The notes under the pieces are model-generated. The model made no database searches. It saw only the letters and a program-made list of their open reading frames with translations, and was not told the origin of the DNA. DNA of 64,000 nucleotides from Anoxybacillus tepidamans PS2. GTDB lineage: Bacteria > Bacillota > Bacilli > Bacillales > Anoxybacillaceae. Of this stretch, positions 56,346 through 64,000 are shown piece after piece. The stretch covers positions 62,001-126,000 of the forward strand of contig NZ_JHVN01000004.1 in NCBI RefSeq assembly GCF_000620165.1. The letters run 5' to 3'. A program made the translations under genes and the position numbers. Within the stretch, counting starts at the first letter, position 1. The number at the start of each line of letters is the position of its first letter.

Positions 56346-56372
56346 TATGTGAGATGAGGAGGTGTTCGAACA

Positions 56373-57026
56373 ATGGAACAAGAGTTGATTTCGAAAAAAG
56401 AATTGCTGGAACTCACAGATATTTCATACGGCCAGTTATATCGATGGAAACGAAAAAAATTAATTCCTGAAGAGTGGTTTATCCGAAAATCCACGTTTAC
56501 TGGACAAGAAACGTTTTTTCCAAAAGAGAAAATATTGGCGAGAATTGAAAAGATCAAGCAGATGAAGGATGATTTATCACTTGATGAATTGGCAAGCATG
56601 TTTTCGCCGAACCCAACGACCATTTCTCTTCATAAGGATGATGTTATAAAACGTAACATTGTTTCAGAGGTGGCGCTTCATTTCTATATGGAGCAAAAAG
56701 GCGAGCAACATGTGCTTTCGTTTGAGCAACTCCTTCAATTGTATATATTTGATCGACTGCTGCAGACAGGGGAAATGAGTCTGGGAGAAGGGAAAAGCGT
56801 ATTTGATGTATTTGAGCGTCATTACACAAAAGTTCAAGGGAAAAGCTGTGAACTGCTCGTCGTGCGAAAAATGGGCATTTCAACATGCCTGCTCGCTACA
56901 AATGGAAGTGAGTTATATTTTGAAGACGGAGCTAAAGTCGTTGCCCGGTTGCATGTACCTAGTTGTATAGAGGAATTAAAAATAAAAGTGACGGAGGGGA
57001 TGGATAAATGGAGCGAAAAGATTTAG
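56373..57026 (+). CDS. yhbD: YhbD-family protein (DUF4004, MerR-like HTH)
   Basis: This 217-residue protein begins with a MerR-like winged helix (KKELLELTDISYGQLYRWKR, then KKLIPEEWF) and a short coiled segment with KILARIEKIKQMKDD. The rest is DUF4004. In B. subtilis yhbD lies with the bactofilin genes yhbE and yhbF, as here. The 19-base overlap with yhbE shows one operon. Regulation by its own product is suggested by the dyad upstream but not proven. Confidence 0.88.
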   Translation: MEQELISKKELLELTDISYGQLYRWKRKKLIPEEWFIRKSTFTGQETFFPKEKILARIEKIKQMKDDLSLDELASMFSPNPTTISLHKDDVIKRNIVSEVALHFYMEQKGEQHVLSFEQLLQLYIFDRLLQTGEMSLGEGKSVFDVFERHYTKVQGKSCELLVVRKMGISTCLLATNGSELYFEDGAKVVARLHVPSCIEELKIKVTEGMDKWSEKI

Positions 57027-57712
57027 TGATTGCTGGCGTCGGCCATGCTTCTGGCGGCCTATACAATATCGTCAAGGTCTCAGGAAGCGGAAAGCTATTT
57101 GGTGATGTTGATTGCAACGATTTGAACATTCAAGGCAATGCGACCATTGAAGGAAATGTGAAAGCGGAAATGGCTCATGTATCTGGAAGGGTTCATATGA
57201 CGGGGGCGCTGCGCGCTGAACAAGTGAAAATTAGCGGAAATGCTAGTATTGGCGGGAATATCGAATGTAAAACGATTCGTTTCCACGGAAACGGGAGCGT
57301 AAAGGGAACGTTGAACGCCGAAGAGGTTTATATTCACGGAGAAACAGATATTGCGGGAGATTGCGCGGCCGAAACGTTTGATGCACGGGGCAGCTTTACA
57401 ATCGGCGGATTATTGAATGCGGGAAACATTCAAGTGAAGCTGTATGGCCATTGTCAAGCGAAGGAAATTGGCGGGGAAACGATTGAGGTTCGGCAACCAG
57501 GAGTCCCGTTTTTGAAGAAGCTATTTTTTCATGTCGGATTGACAGCCGAAATGATTGAAGGCGATGAAATTTATTTAGAACATACAAACGCAAAAATCGT
57601 GAGAGGAAACAAAGTAACCATTGGTCCTGGCTGTGAGATTGAACGAGTGGAATATCAGAATAATTTTCAATGCGATAAAGGAGCGAAGGTAGGAACGCAT
57701 CAAAAAATATGA
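57008..57712 (+). CDS. yhbE: bactofilin BacE (YhbE)
   Basis: Bactofilins are polymer-forming beta-helix proteins of the bacterial cytoskeleton. This 234-residue protein has repeated strands ending in G-N/G-D turns (SGSGKLFGDVDCNDLNIQGN, then ATIEGNVKAEMAHVSGRVH) in the first 150 residues and a polar C-terminal tail with EGDEIYLEHTNAKIVRGNKV. In B. subtilis BacE and BacF are needed for flagellar assembly and swimming. The ATG has GGAGGGG at eight bases. Confidence 0.9.
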   Translation: MERKDLVIAGVGHASGGLYNIVKVSGSGKLFGDVDCNDLNIQGNATIEGNVKAEMAHVSGRVHMTGALRAEQVKISGNASIGGNIECKTIRFHGNGSVKGTLNAEEVYIHGETDIAGDCAAETFDARGSFTIGGLLNAGNIQVKLYGHCQAKEIGGETIEVRQPGVPFLKKLFFHVGLTAEMIEGDEIYLEHTNAKIVRGNKVTIGPGCEIERVEYQNNFQCDKGAKVGTHQKI

Positions 57713-57723
57713 GGAGGGAAGTT

Positions 57724-58437
57724 ATGAGAAACTTGACAGTCAATGGTTCCGCTTTAACATCAGGAGGGACATTTCGCAATGTGACGATCCGCGGTGACGC
57801 TACGATTAGCGGCGATGTGCAATGTACGAAATGGAAAGTGTTCGGGAACGCTGATGTGAGCGGGAATATTACAGCAGAAGTGCTAGATATTTTTGGACAG
57901 GTGAATATAAGAGGGAATGTCAGTGTGAAAACGATCAAGCTATTTGGCCAGACAGACATTCGCGGAAATGCAAATGCGCATGATGTTCATCTTCGCGGAG
58001 CCGCACATATTGATGGAAATATCGCAGGCGGAACGATTCACGGGTATGGAGAGATGAATGTTTCCGGTGATTGTGAAGCCGAATCGTTTTCGGTCAAAGG
58101 GGTTGTACAAATTGCTAATACGTTAAATGCGGAACGAGTCGATTTATCCCTTTATTTTGCTGATAGCCGCATTTCGGAAATCGGCGGCAAAACGATCCGC
58201 GTAAAACGAAGCAAATGGAATGTAATGAGCTTTTTCAAAGGACTATCGAGCGCTTCAACAAGGCTCATTACAGAAACAGTCGAGGGTGATGAGATTTACT
58301 TAGAACATACGAGTGCAAAAATTGTCAGAGGAGACCGCATCGTTATCGGTCCAGGATGCGATATTGAACTTATCGAATACAAAACGAGTTTGCAGCAAAG
58401 CGAAAAAGCCGTTGTAAAAGAGAAAAGGAACATATAA
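57724..58437 (+). CDS. yhbF: bactofilin BacF (YhbF)
   Basis: This 237-residue paralogue of YhbE has the same layered beta-helix pattern (GGTFRNVTIRGDATISGDVQ) and the shared C-terminal block EGDEIYLEHTSAKIVRGDRI. ATG 57724 has GAGGAGG at six bases; the frame to 57709 overlaps the end of yhbE. The two bactofilins probably co-polymerise. The MFS gene follows 14 bases after. Confidence 0.9.
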   Translation: MRNLTVNGSALTSGGTFRNVTIRGDATISGDVQCTKWKVFGNADVSGNITAEVLDIFGQVNIRGNVSVKTIKLFGQTDIRGNANAHDVHLRGAAHIDGNIAGGTIHGYGEMNVSGDCEAESFSVKGVVQIANTLNAERVDLSLYFADSRISEIGGKTIRVKRSKWNVMSFFKGLSSASTRLITETVEGDEIYLEHTSAKIVRGDRIVIGPGCDIELIEYKTSLQQSEKAVVKEKRNI

Positions 58438-58451
58438 TAAGGAGAATCGGT

Positions 58452-59993
58452 ATGGGGAGAAACGATACAAGAATTGGTTGGGTAGTAGCTGGATTATTGC
58501 TCGGAATTTTTGTAGCCTCGATGGACAATACGATTGTTGCGACAGCGATGGCAACGATCGTTGCCGATTTAGGAGGTCTTGATAAATTTGTATGGGTGAC
58601 ATCTGCGTACATGGTAGCCGAGATGGCAGGAATGCCGATCTTTGGAAAATTATCGGATATGTACGGGAGAAAGCGATTTTTTATTTTCGGGATTATCGTT
58701 TTCCTTCTTGGTTCGATGTTATGCGGTGTGGCACAAAATATCGTTCAGCTTAGCATTTTTCGAGCCATCCAAGGAATTGGCGGCGGAGCGTTAGTTCCGA
58801 TTGCATTTACGATCATGTTTGATATTTTCCCGCCGGAAAAGCGAGGAAAAATGGGCGGACTTTTCGGCGCTGTGTTTGGGCTATCTAGCATATTTGGTCC
58901 TCTCTTTGGCGCATATATTACCGATTACTTAAATTGGCGCTGGGTATTTTATATTAACATTCCTTTGGGGCTTCTAGCGTTTTTATTGATTGCATTGTGT
59001 TATCGCGAGTCGCCAAAACATGCGAAGCAAAAAATTGATTGGTTGGGTGTTATTACGCTTGTACCAGCGATCGTATGTCTCATGTTCGCCTTAGAGCTTG
59101 GCGGCAATCAGTATGAATGGGATTCTTCTGTCATTATTAGTCTGTTTTCTGCTTTTGTTGTGCTATTTTTATTATTTCTTTACGTGGAGACAAAAGTGCA
59201 AGAGCCGATTGTTTCTTATCGCATGTTTCGTAATCGTTTATTTGCCGCAGGCAATCTCGTCGGTTTTTTTTCTGGAGCCACCTTTATTGTCGCAACGGTC
59301 TATATCCCTATTTTTATTCAAGGTGTGACAGGCGGCTCAGCAACGAACTCCGGGCTCATATTATTGCCGATGATGCTGGCGACAACCGTATCCGCTCAGC
59401 TCGGGGGATTTTTCGCAAGCAAAATGAGTTATCGCAACGTGATGATCATATTTATGGCCGTATTCGCAATCGGCATGTTTCTATTAAGCACTATCACACC
59501 GGAAACATCTCGTGCGACGGTAACGTGGTATATGATTATCGTTGGATTAGGAATAGGGGCTTCTTTTTCGGTGCTGGGAATGGCGGCGATCCATCACTTC
59601 TCAGAAATGGAGAGAGGAGCAGCTAGTTCAACAAACTCTTTCATACGGTCGCTTGGAATGACGGTCGGCATTACGATCTTTGGCATTATTCAACGGAATT
59701 TATTTCAAGACAAGTTGAACCATTTATTGAAAGGAATAGCACATGGGGGACCGGTTATGAGTACAAACGATCCGCGAGCGATTCTCTCTCCGGAAGCGCG
59801 AGCCCATATTCCGAGCGCTATTCTTGAACAAATTACATCGGCGTTAGCGTCTTCGATCGCACATACTTTCATGTGGAGCTTAATTCCGGCAGCGCTTACG
59901 TTGCTGTTTGTATTCTTTATGACAAATGATCGGCTCACTGTGGCATATGCCAGCCGACAATCCGCAAAAATAAAGAAAGAAAATGCGCAATAA
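58452..59993 (+). CDS. MFS drug exporter, DHA2/EmrB type (14 helices)
   Basis: This 513-residue protein is a major-facilitator exporter with about 14 membrane helices. Motif A GKLSDMYGRKR lies near residue 75, and VASMDNTIVATAMATI at the start is the DHA2 motif D1. It would exchange drugs or toxic compounds for protons; the substrate is unknown. AAGGAG is seven bases before the ATG and the gene lies 14 bases after yhbF, so it looks co-transcribed with the bactofilins. Confidence 0.9.
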   Translation: MGRNDTRIGWVVAGLLLGIFVASMDNTIVATAMATIVADLGGLDKFVWVTSAYMVAEMAGMPIFGKLSDMYGRKRFFIFGIIVFLLGSMLCGVAQNIVQLSIFRAIQGIGGGALVPIAFTIMFDIFPPEKRGKMGGLFGAVFGLSSIFGPLFGAYITDYLNWRWVFYINIPLGLLAFLLIALCYRESPKHAKQKIDWLGVITLVPAIVCLMFALELGGNQYEWDSSVIISLFSAFVVLFLLFLYVETKVQEPIVSYRMFRNRLFAAGNLVGFFSGATFIVATVYIPIFIQGVTGGSATNSGLILLPMMLATTVSAQLGGFFASKMSYRNVMIIFMAVFAIGMFLLSTITPETSRATVTWYMIIVGLGIGASFSVLGMAAIHHFSEMERGAASSTNSFIRSLGMTVGITIFGIIQRNLFQDKLNHLLKGIAHGGPVMSTNDPRAILSPEARAHIPSAILEQITSALASSIAHTFMWSLIPAALTLLFVFFMTNDRLTVAYASRQSAKIKKENAQ

Positions 59994-60000
59994 TTAGAGT

Positions 60001-60037
60001 AAAGCCCTTTCTCTGTGAGAGAAAGGGTTTTATTTTT
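60001..60037 (+). terminator. terminator of the yhbDEF-MFS operon
   Basis: AAAGCCCTTTCTCT pairs with AGAGAAAGGGTTTT around GTG, with a T-rich tail. Confidence 0.9.
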
Positions 60038-60051
60038 ATTAAGCATTTCTT

Positions 60052-60081
60052 TTGTAGAAAAACTAATGAATCATGTAAAAT
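60052..60081 (+). promoter_or_regulatory. promoter of the second MFS gene
   Basis: TTGTAG, an 18-base spacer and TAAAAT at 60076-60081, 40 bases before the start. Confidence 0.55.
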
Positions 60082-60120
60082 GAAATACCTGAGCTATATA
60101 GCCAAAAGGAGGAATGGATT

Positions 60121-61464
60121 ATGAACAGTCGGACGTCGGTCATGGTGAGCATTGTATTGGCAATGCTTGTTGCGTCTATGGACACGACCATTATGAACAC
60201 GACGATGCCTATTATTGCGAAAGAACTAGGGGGATTCTCTCTTTATGCATGGTCATTTGCTTCTTATATGATTACGACGACCGTTCTTTCCCCGATTGCC
60301 GGAAGGTTGTCCGATCTTTTTGGCCGGAAGAAAGTATTTAGTTTTGGACTAGGCCTCTTTCTTATCGGATCACTTTTATGCGGAATGTCACAAAACATGG
60401 TCCAGCTAGTCATATTCCGTGCCATCCAAGGAATCGGCGCCGGATTTATGATGCCGTTTCCAGCTATTATTGCAGGCGATTTGTTTCCGGTCGAGAAACG
60501 CGGAAAAATTCAAGCGTTTTTTACCGCAATGTGGGGTCTTGCGGCCGTTCTTGCACCATTGTTAGGTTCATTGTTTGTCGAATATATGTCGTGGCGCTGG
60601 ATTTTTTACGTCAACATTCCGATTTGCTTGCTTTCTTTATTGACCCTTCTTCCGTACAAGGAAGTGTACGAGCCGAAAAAGGCTGCGATTGATTACATCG
60701 GGGCGCTATTGTTCGGGCTCGCGATTACGCTTCTCCTGCTTGTTACGGTTGTAGAAACGAATCAGTTAATATACGCTGCTTTCGGTGTCTTGCTTCTTGT
60801 TGTATTTTATATGTACGAAAAAAAGCAACCGTCACCGCTTGTGCCGCTGACGCTAGTTCATCAACCAACTTTAAAATGGATGAATATTAACGGATTTGTC
60901 GGCTGTATGGCACTGTTTGGGACGTCAAGCTACATTCCGTTGTTTTTGCAAAAGATTGTTCATCAATCGGTATTTATAAGCGGTGTGGCTCTTTTAGGAA
61001 CGGCGATCGGCTGGATGATTGCTGCGGTTCCAGCAGGAAAATGGATTTTGCAATACGGCTACCGCATTTTGTTGATTATCGGGAACATCCTTTTAGTCGT
61101 ATCTGGATTATTGCTTGTTCTTTTAAACGAACACCACGGATTTTTTTATGTGTTTTTTGTCATGTTCATCCAAGGATTGGCATTCGGTCTTACCTCCACT
61201 GTCGGCGTGATCGGTTCGCAACAGCTGGCTGATGCACACGAAAAAGGAATTGCTACATCATTTTTCATGTTTTGCAGAAATATTGGCACGGCCATCGGTG
61301 TTACGATTATGGGGGCGCTTTTAACAAAAGAAGCTGATTTTATGATGGGAATTCATCAATTGTTTTTATTCGGTTTTATTGGCAGTATTGCGGCGCTATT
61401 GACTTCCTTTTTCATCAGAGATGAATCAGCACAAGCAAAAAAGCTAAATGCAGCTAGGACATGA
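60121..61464 (+). CDS. MFS drug exporter, DHA family
   Basis: This 447-residue MFS protein has a D1-like start (VASMDTTIMNTTMPII) and motif A GRLSDLFGRKK near residue 62; it has 12-14 helices. It resembles the upstream MFS in its N-terminal half, so the two may be ancient duplicates. AGGAGG is eight bases before the ATG. It has its own promoter and no clear terminator. Substrate unknown. Confidence 0.88.
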   Translation: MNSRTSVMVSIVLAMLVASMDTTIMNTTMPIIAKELGGFSLYAWSFASYMITTTVLSPIAGRLSDLFGRKKVFSFGLGLFLIGSLLCGMSQNMVQLVIFRAIQGIGAGFMMPFPAIIAGDLFPVEKRGKIQAFFTAMWGLAAVLAPLLGSLFVEYMSWRWIFYVNIPICLLSLLTLLPYKEVYEPKKAAIDYIGALLFGLAITLLLLVTVVETNQLIYAAFGVLLLVVFYMYEKKQPSPLVPLTLVHQPTLKWMNINGFVGCMALFGTSSYIPLFLQKIVHQSVFISGVALLGTAIGWMIAAVPAGKWILQYGYRILLIIGNILLVVSGLLLVLLNEHHGFFYVFFVMFIQGLAFGLTSTVGVIGSQQLADAHEKGIATSFFMFCRNIGTAIGVTIMGALLTKEADFMMGIHQLFLFGFIGSIAALLTSFFIRDESAQAKKLNAART

Positions 61465-61586
61465 AAAATAATGAAGTGATGGCTATAAACCTTTTATTGA
61501 TTCAATCCGATAAAAAAAGTGGAGGAAGCAATTATTTGTACGATCTAGTTTGCTGCAAAACGGATTGAAGAATGGAGGAGCCAGCT

Positions 61587-63281
61587 TTGAAGATGACAGT
61601 AAGAAAAAAAATGTATGCCGGCTTTTCGGCGGTTTTAGCCATTTTAGCGATCATTGTGGCCGTCGCTTATTATGAACTAAAAGTAATTGATAGCAGCTAT
61701 TCGAAATTAATTGATCGAAATGTGCAAGAGTTACTATCGGTTCAAAAGTTGGAAATAGCTATCAAAAAAGAACAGGCGAGCCTACGCGGCTATTTAATTA
61801 CCGGTGATGACACGTCATTAACAAATTTTGATAAAGCCCATGACGAATATGGACAATTGAGCAATCAGCTGAATCAAACGGTTGTGCGCAATGAAGCGAA
61901 AGAGCTGCTTTCGCAGTTGAATCAGCTGGAAACGGAATTTTATCAGTTCGGAAAAGAATTAATGCAGCTTAAGCAGCAAAACAATGTGCAACAGTATACG
62001 AATTTAGTGGCGACAAAAGGCCGAGAGTTGATGAAACAATTTGATGATACGGCCGATAAGCTAACGAGCTTAGAGCAGCGCTTATTGGATCAAAGCAATC
62101 ATGCTAACTCTTTAAAGTCTGAGTCGGTGCAGCGCTGGATGGTCATTTACGGTCTTATCGCTATGGTTGTTGGCGTGATAGTGGCATGGTATATAAGCCG
62201 AATGATTTCCCGGCCGGTTGTGGCGTTATCTAAGGCGGCGCAACAAATTGCGGCAGGGGATCTTACGGGTGATGCCATTCGCATTAAAAATAGAGACGAG
62301 ATTGGTGAGTTAGCTCGCTCGTTTAATGAGATGGCTGAAAATTTGCGTGAAGTGATACGCCAAGTAGCATTGAATGCTGAACAAGTAGCTGCATCGTCGG
62401 AGCAATTAACAGCAAGCGCTGAGCAGACAAGCAAAGCGACCGAGCAAATTACGGTCACGATGCAAGATGTCGCGTTAGGAGTCGAAAAGCAATCACAAAA
62501 TGTCGAGGAAACATCGCAAACCATTCACGAAATGTCCCAAGGCATCCATCATATTGCGAACCGGACGCAAAATGTTGCGGAAATCGCAGGAGCGACTTCG
62601 GAAAAAGCATTAGAAGGAAGTTCTATTATCCGGACAGCAGTTGACCAAATGAACTCGATCAACGAAACGGTGACCCGTTTAGCTGATGTCATCAAAGGAT
62701 TGGGAGAACGCTCTAATCAAATTGGACAAATTATTGAAGTGATTACAGGGATCGCTGAACAAACGAACTTGTTGGCGTTAAATGCGGCGATCGAGGCGGC
62801 GAGAGCAGGTGAACAAGGCCGCGGATTCGCTGTGGTCGCAGATGAAGTTCGGAAATTGGCGGAGCAATCAGCACAATCAGCGCAACAAATTTCGACATTG
62901 ATTGCGGGAATCCAGCAAGAGACAAACGCTGCTGTCCAATCAATGGCAATGGCGACAAGCGAAACTTCTAGCGGTATTTCTGCAATCCGTACAGCAGGGC
63001 TATCATTTAAAGAGATTAAAGATTCTGTTCAACAACTCGCTGCGCAAATTCAGGAAGTTTCTTCTGCTGTGCAGCAGATGTCTGCGGGTGCTGACCAGAT
63101 TGTGCAATCCATGCAATTAATGAGCCAGGTGGCGGAATCAGCAGCTGCGGGTACGCAGGAAGTTTCTGCAGCAACGGAAGAACAGCTTGCCTCCATGCAG
63201 GAAATTTCCGCTTCCGCTACAGCTTTATCGACTATGGCCGAAAACTTGCAGCACCTTATTCGAAAATTTAAAGTATCATAG
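61587..63281 (+). CDS. methyl-accepting chemotaxis protein
   Basis: This is a chemoreceptor of about 564 residues. Two membrane helices (residues 10-30 and about 185-205) enclose a helical four-helix-bundle type sensor of about 150 residues; a HAMP domain ([20 protein letters not shown]) and the long signalling hairpin with [20 protein letters not shown] follow. TTG 61587 has GGAGGA at seven bases; ATG 61572 overlaps that site and ATG 61593 is also possible. Ligand unknown. It stands alone with a terminator after it. Confidence 0.92.
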   Translation: MKMTVRKKMYAGFSAVLAILAIIVAVAYYELKVIDSSYSKLIDRNVQELLSVQKLEIAIKKEQASLRGYLITGDDTSLTNFDKAHDEYGQLSNQLNQTVVRNEAKELLSQLNQLETEFYQFGKELMQLKQQNNVQQYTNLVATKGRELMKQFDDTADKLTSLEQRLLDQSNHANSLKSESVQRWMVIYGLIAMVVGVIVAWYISRMISRPVVALSKAAQQIAAGDLTGDAIRIKNRDEIGELARSFNEMAENLREVIRQVALNAEQVAASSEQLTASAEQTSKATEQITVTMQDVALGVEKQSQNVEETSQTIHEMSQGIHHIANRTQNVAEIAGATSEKALEGSSIIRTAVDQMNSINETVTRLADVIKGLGERSNQIGQIIEVITGIAEQTNLLALNAAIEAARAGEQGRGFAVVADEVRKLAEQSAQSAQQISTLIAGIQQETNAAVQSMAMATSETSSGISAIRTAGLSFKEIKDSVQQLAAQIQEVSSAVQQMSAGADQIVQSMQLMSQVAESAAAGTQEVSAATEEQLASMQEISASATALSTMAENLQHLIRKFKVS

Positions 63282-63310
63282 TGTTGTGTTAGAAAGACAA
63301 ACAGAGAATT

Positions 63311-63343
63311 GAGGATCCTGTCTTTAGGCAGGGTCCTTTTTCT
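63311..63343 (+). terminator. terminator of the chemoreceptor gene
   Basis: AGGATCCTG pairs with CAGGGTCCT (one G-T pair) around TCTTTAGG, followed by TTTTTC. Confidence 0.82.
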
Positions 63344-63467
63344 ATATGTGAACAAACAGGAAAAAAGAATGAAACTCTTTTTTCTTGTTTAAAATCGTGA
63401 TAAAATGTCCTACACTTGGGTATAATAAACCAATGTGACATAACGGGTGCAGAAAGTAGTGATTCGC

Positions 63468-64000
63468 ATGGGAGAAAGGCTTGTCGTTTTAATCGGACCA
63501 ACGGCCGTAGGAAAAACAAAAATGAGCATTGAGCTGGCTAAACGTCTTAACGGCGAAATTATTAGCGGCGATTCGATGCAAATTTACAAAGGAATGGATA
63601 TTGGCACGGCCAAAATTAAGCCGGAGGAAATGGAAGGGATTCCCCACCATTTAATCGATATTAAGGATCCGGCTGAATCGTTTTCCGTTGCTGAGTTTCA
63701 ACAGCTCGTCCGCCCGTTGATCCGCGAGATTGCAAGACGAGGCAGATTGCCGATGATCGTTGGCGGAACCGGTCTTTACATTCAATCCGTCATTTATGAC
63801 TACCACTTTTCCGATGCCCCCTCCGATGAAACATATCGTCGCCATTTGCAGCACATTGCGCAGGAAAATGGAGAAATGGTGCTTTACGAAAAACTAAAAG
63901 ATGTCGATCCGAAAAGTGCAGAGCGAATTCATCCGCACAATGTCCGCCGCGTGATTCGCGCGCTTGAGGTTTACCATTGCACCGGGAAGACAATCACCGA
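63468..64000 (+). CDS. miaA: tRNA dimethylallyltransferase MiaA, N-terminal part
   Basis: MiaA adds dimethylallyl to A37 of tRNAs, the substrate for MiaB encoded earlier in the window. The first 177 residues are inside: P-loop LIGPTAVGKTKMSIELAKRL, ISGDSMQIYKGMDIGTAK and VGGTGLYIQSVI. The gene runs off the end. ATG 63468 is used; GTG 63459 is in frame and the ribosome binding site is weak for both. TATAAT at 63421-63426 may be its -10. In B. subtilis miaA is near mutL; here 19 kb of extra DNA lie between. Confidence 0.95.
   Translation, partial: MGERLVVLIGPTAVGKTKMSIELAKRLNGEIISGDSMQIYKGMDIGTAKIKPEEMEGIPHHLIDIKDPAESFSVAEFQQLVRPLIREIARRGRLPMIVGGTGLYIQSVIYDYHFSDAPSDETYRRHLQHIAQENGEMVLYEKLKDVDPKSAERIHPHNVRRVIRALEVYHCTGKTIT

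Overview
The window is a chromosomal segment of a thermophilic, endospore-forming Bacillaceae of the Anoxybacillus/Parageobacillus/Geobacillus group. This placement rests on the Bacillus subtilis-like gene order from rpsO-pnp through spoVF, asd-dapG-dapA, spoIIIE, ymf genes, pgsA-cinA-recA-rny-ymdB-spoVS to miaB-ricA-cotE-mutS-mutL. It also rests on the many sporulation genes, the AGGAGG ribosome binding sites with frequent TTG/GTG starts, and a base composition that looks mid-40s % GC by eye.

Region 1 (1-15.2 kb): the rpsO tail and pnp; ylxY and mlpA; ymxH; the sporulation-linked dipicolinate/lysine block dpaA-dpaB-asd-dapG-dapA (aspartyl phosphate to dihydrodipicolinate to dipicolinate); RNase J2; tepA-ylzJ; and spoIIIE. 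Region 2 (15.4-21.1 kb): a GntR regulator followed by a complete nucleoside ABC importer of the BMP/NupNOPQ type, in the place where B. subtilis carries ymfD. Region 3 (21.2-44.2 kb): the conserved ymfF-ymfH-ymfI-ymfJ-ymfK-rodZ-pgsA-cinA-recA run, then rny-ymdB-spoVS, a dipeptidase, a two-subunit 2-oxoacid:ferredoxin oxidoreductase, and miaB-ricA-cotE-mutS-mutL. Several promoters are clear: a LexA box and a sigma-A promoter before recA, a TTGACA-17-TAAAAT promoter with a long leader before rny, and a perfect sigma-H promoter before spoVS.

Region 4 (44.2-56 kb) is accessory, gene-poor and partly decayed; it separates mutL from miaA, which are close together in B. subtilis. Its first 3.2 kb lies between two imperfect ~70-bp direct repeats that each contain the last codons of mutL plus its terminator, with a frameshifted tyrosine recombinase beside the left copy. 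This is the scar of an integrative element that used the mutL 3' end as attachment site. Within and beyond it lie small spore-type genes (yjcZ-like, cotD-like), a DUF1259 gene, an L,D-transpeptidase, a three-repeat carboxypeptidase-regulatory-like protein, a YitT protein, a KimA-type potassium importer, a polysaccharide deacetylase, two tandem CBO0543-family membrane proteins and a Gly/Tyr/His repeat protein, among several coding remnants. Five copies of a ~63-bp structured repeat, all in the same orientation, are dispersed in the window, four of them in this region.

Region 5 (56.3-64 kb): a yhbD-yhbE-yhbF (MerR-like regulator plus two bactofilins) and MFS exporter operon with an operator-like dyad upstream, a second MFS exporter, a chemoreceptor, and the start of miaA, cut by the window end. 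The items most worth a second look are the structured repeat family, the mutL-tail integration scar, the Gly/Tyr/His repeat protein, the YhbD operator candidate, and ylxY, which appears to start at ATT and lacks the deacetylase motif 1. No CRISPR array, tRNA, rRNA or intact transposase was seen.
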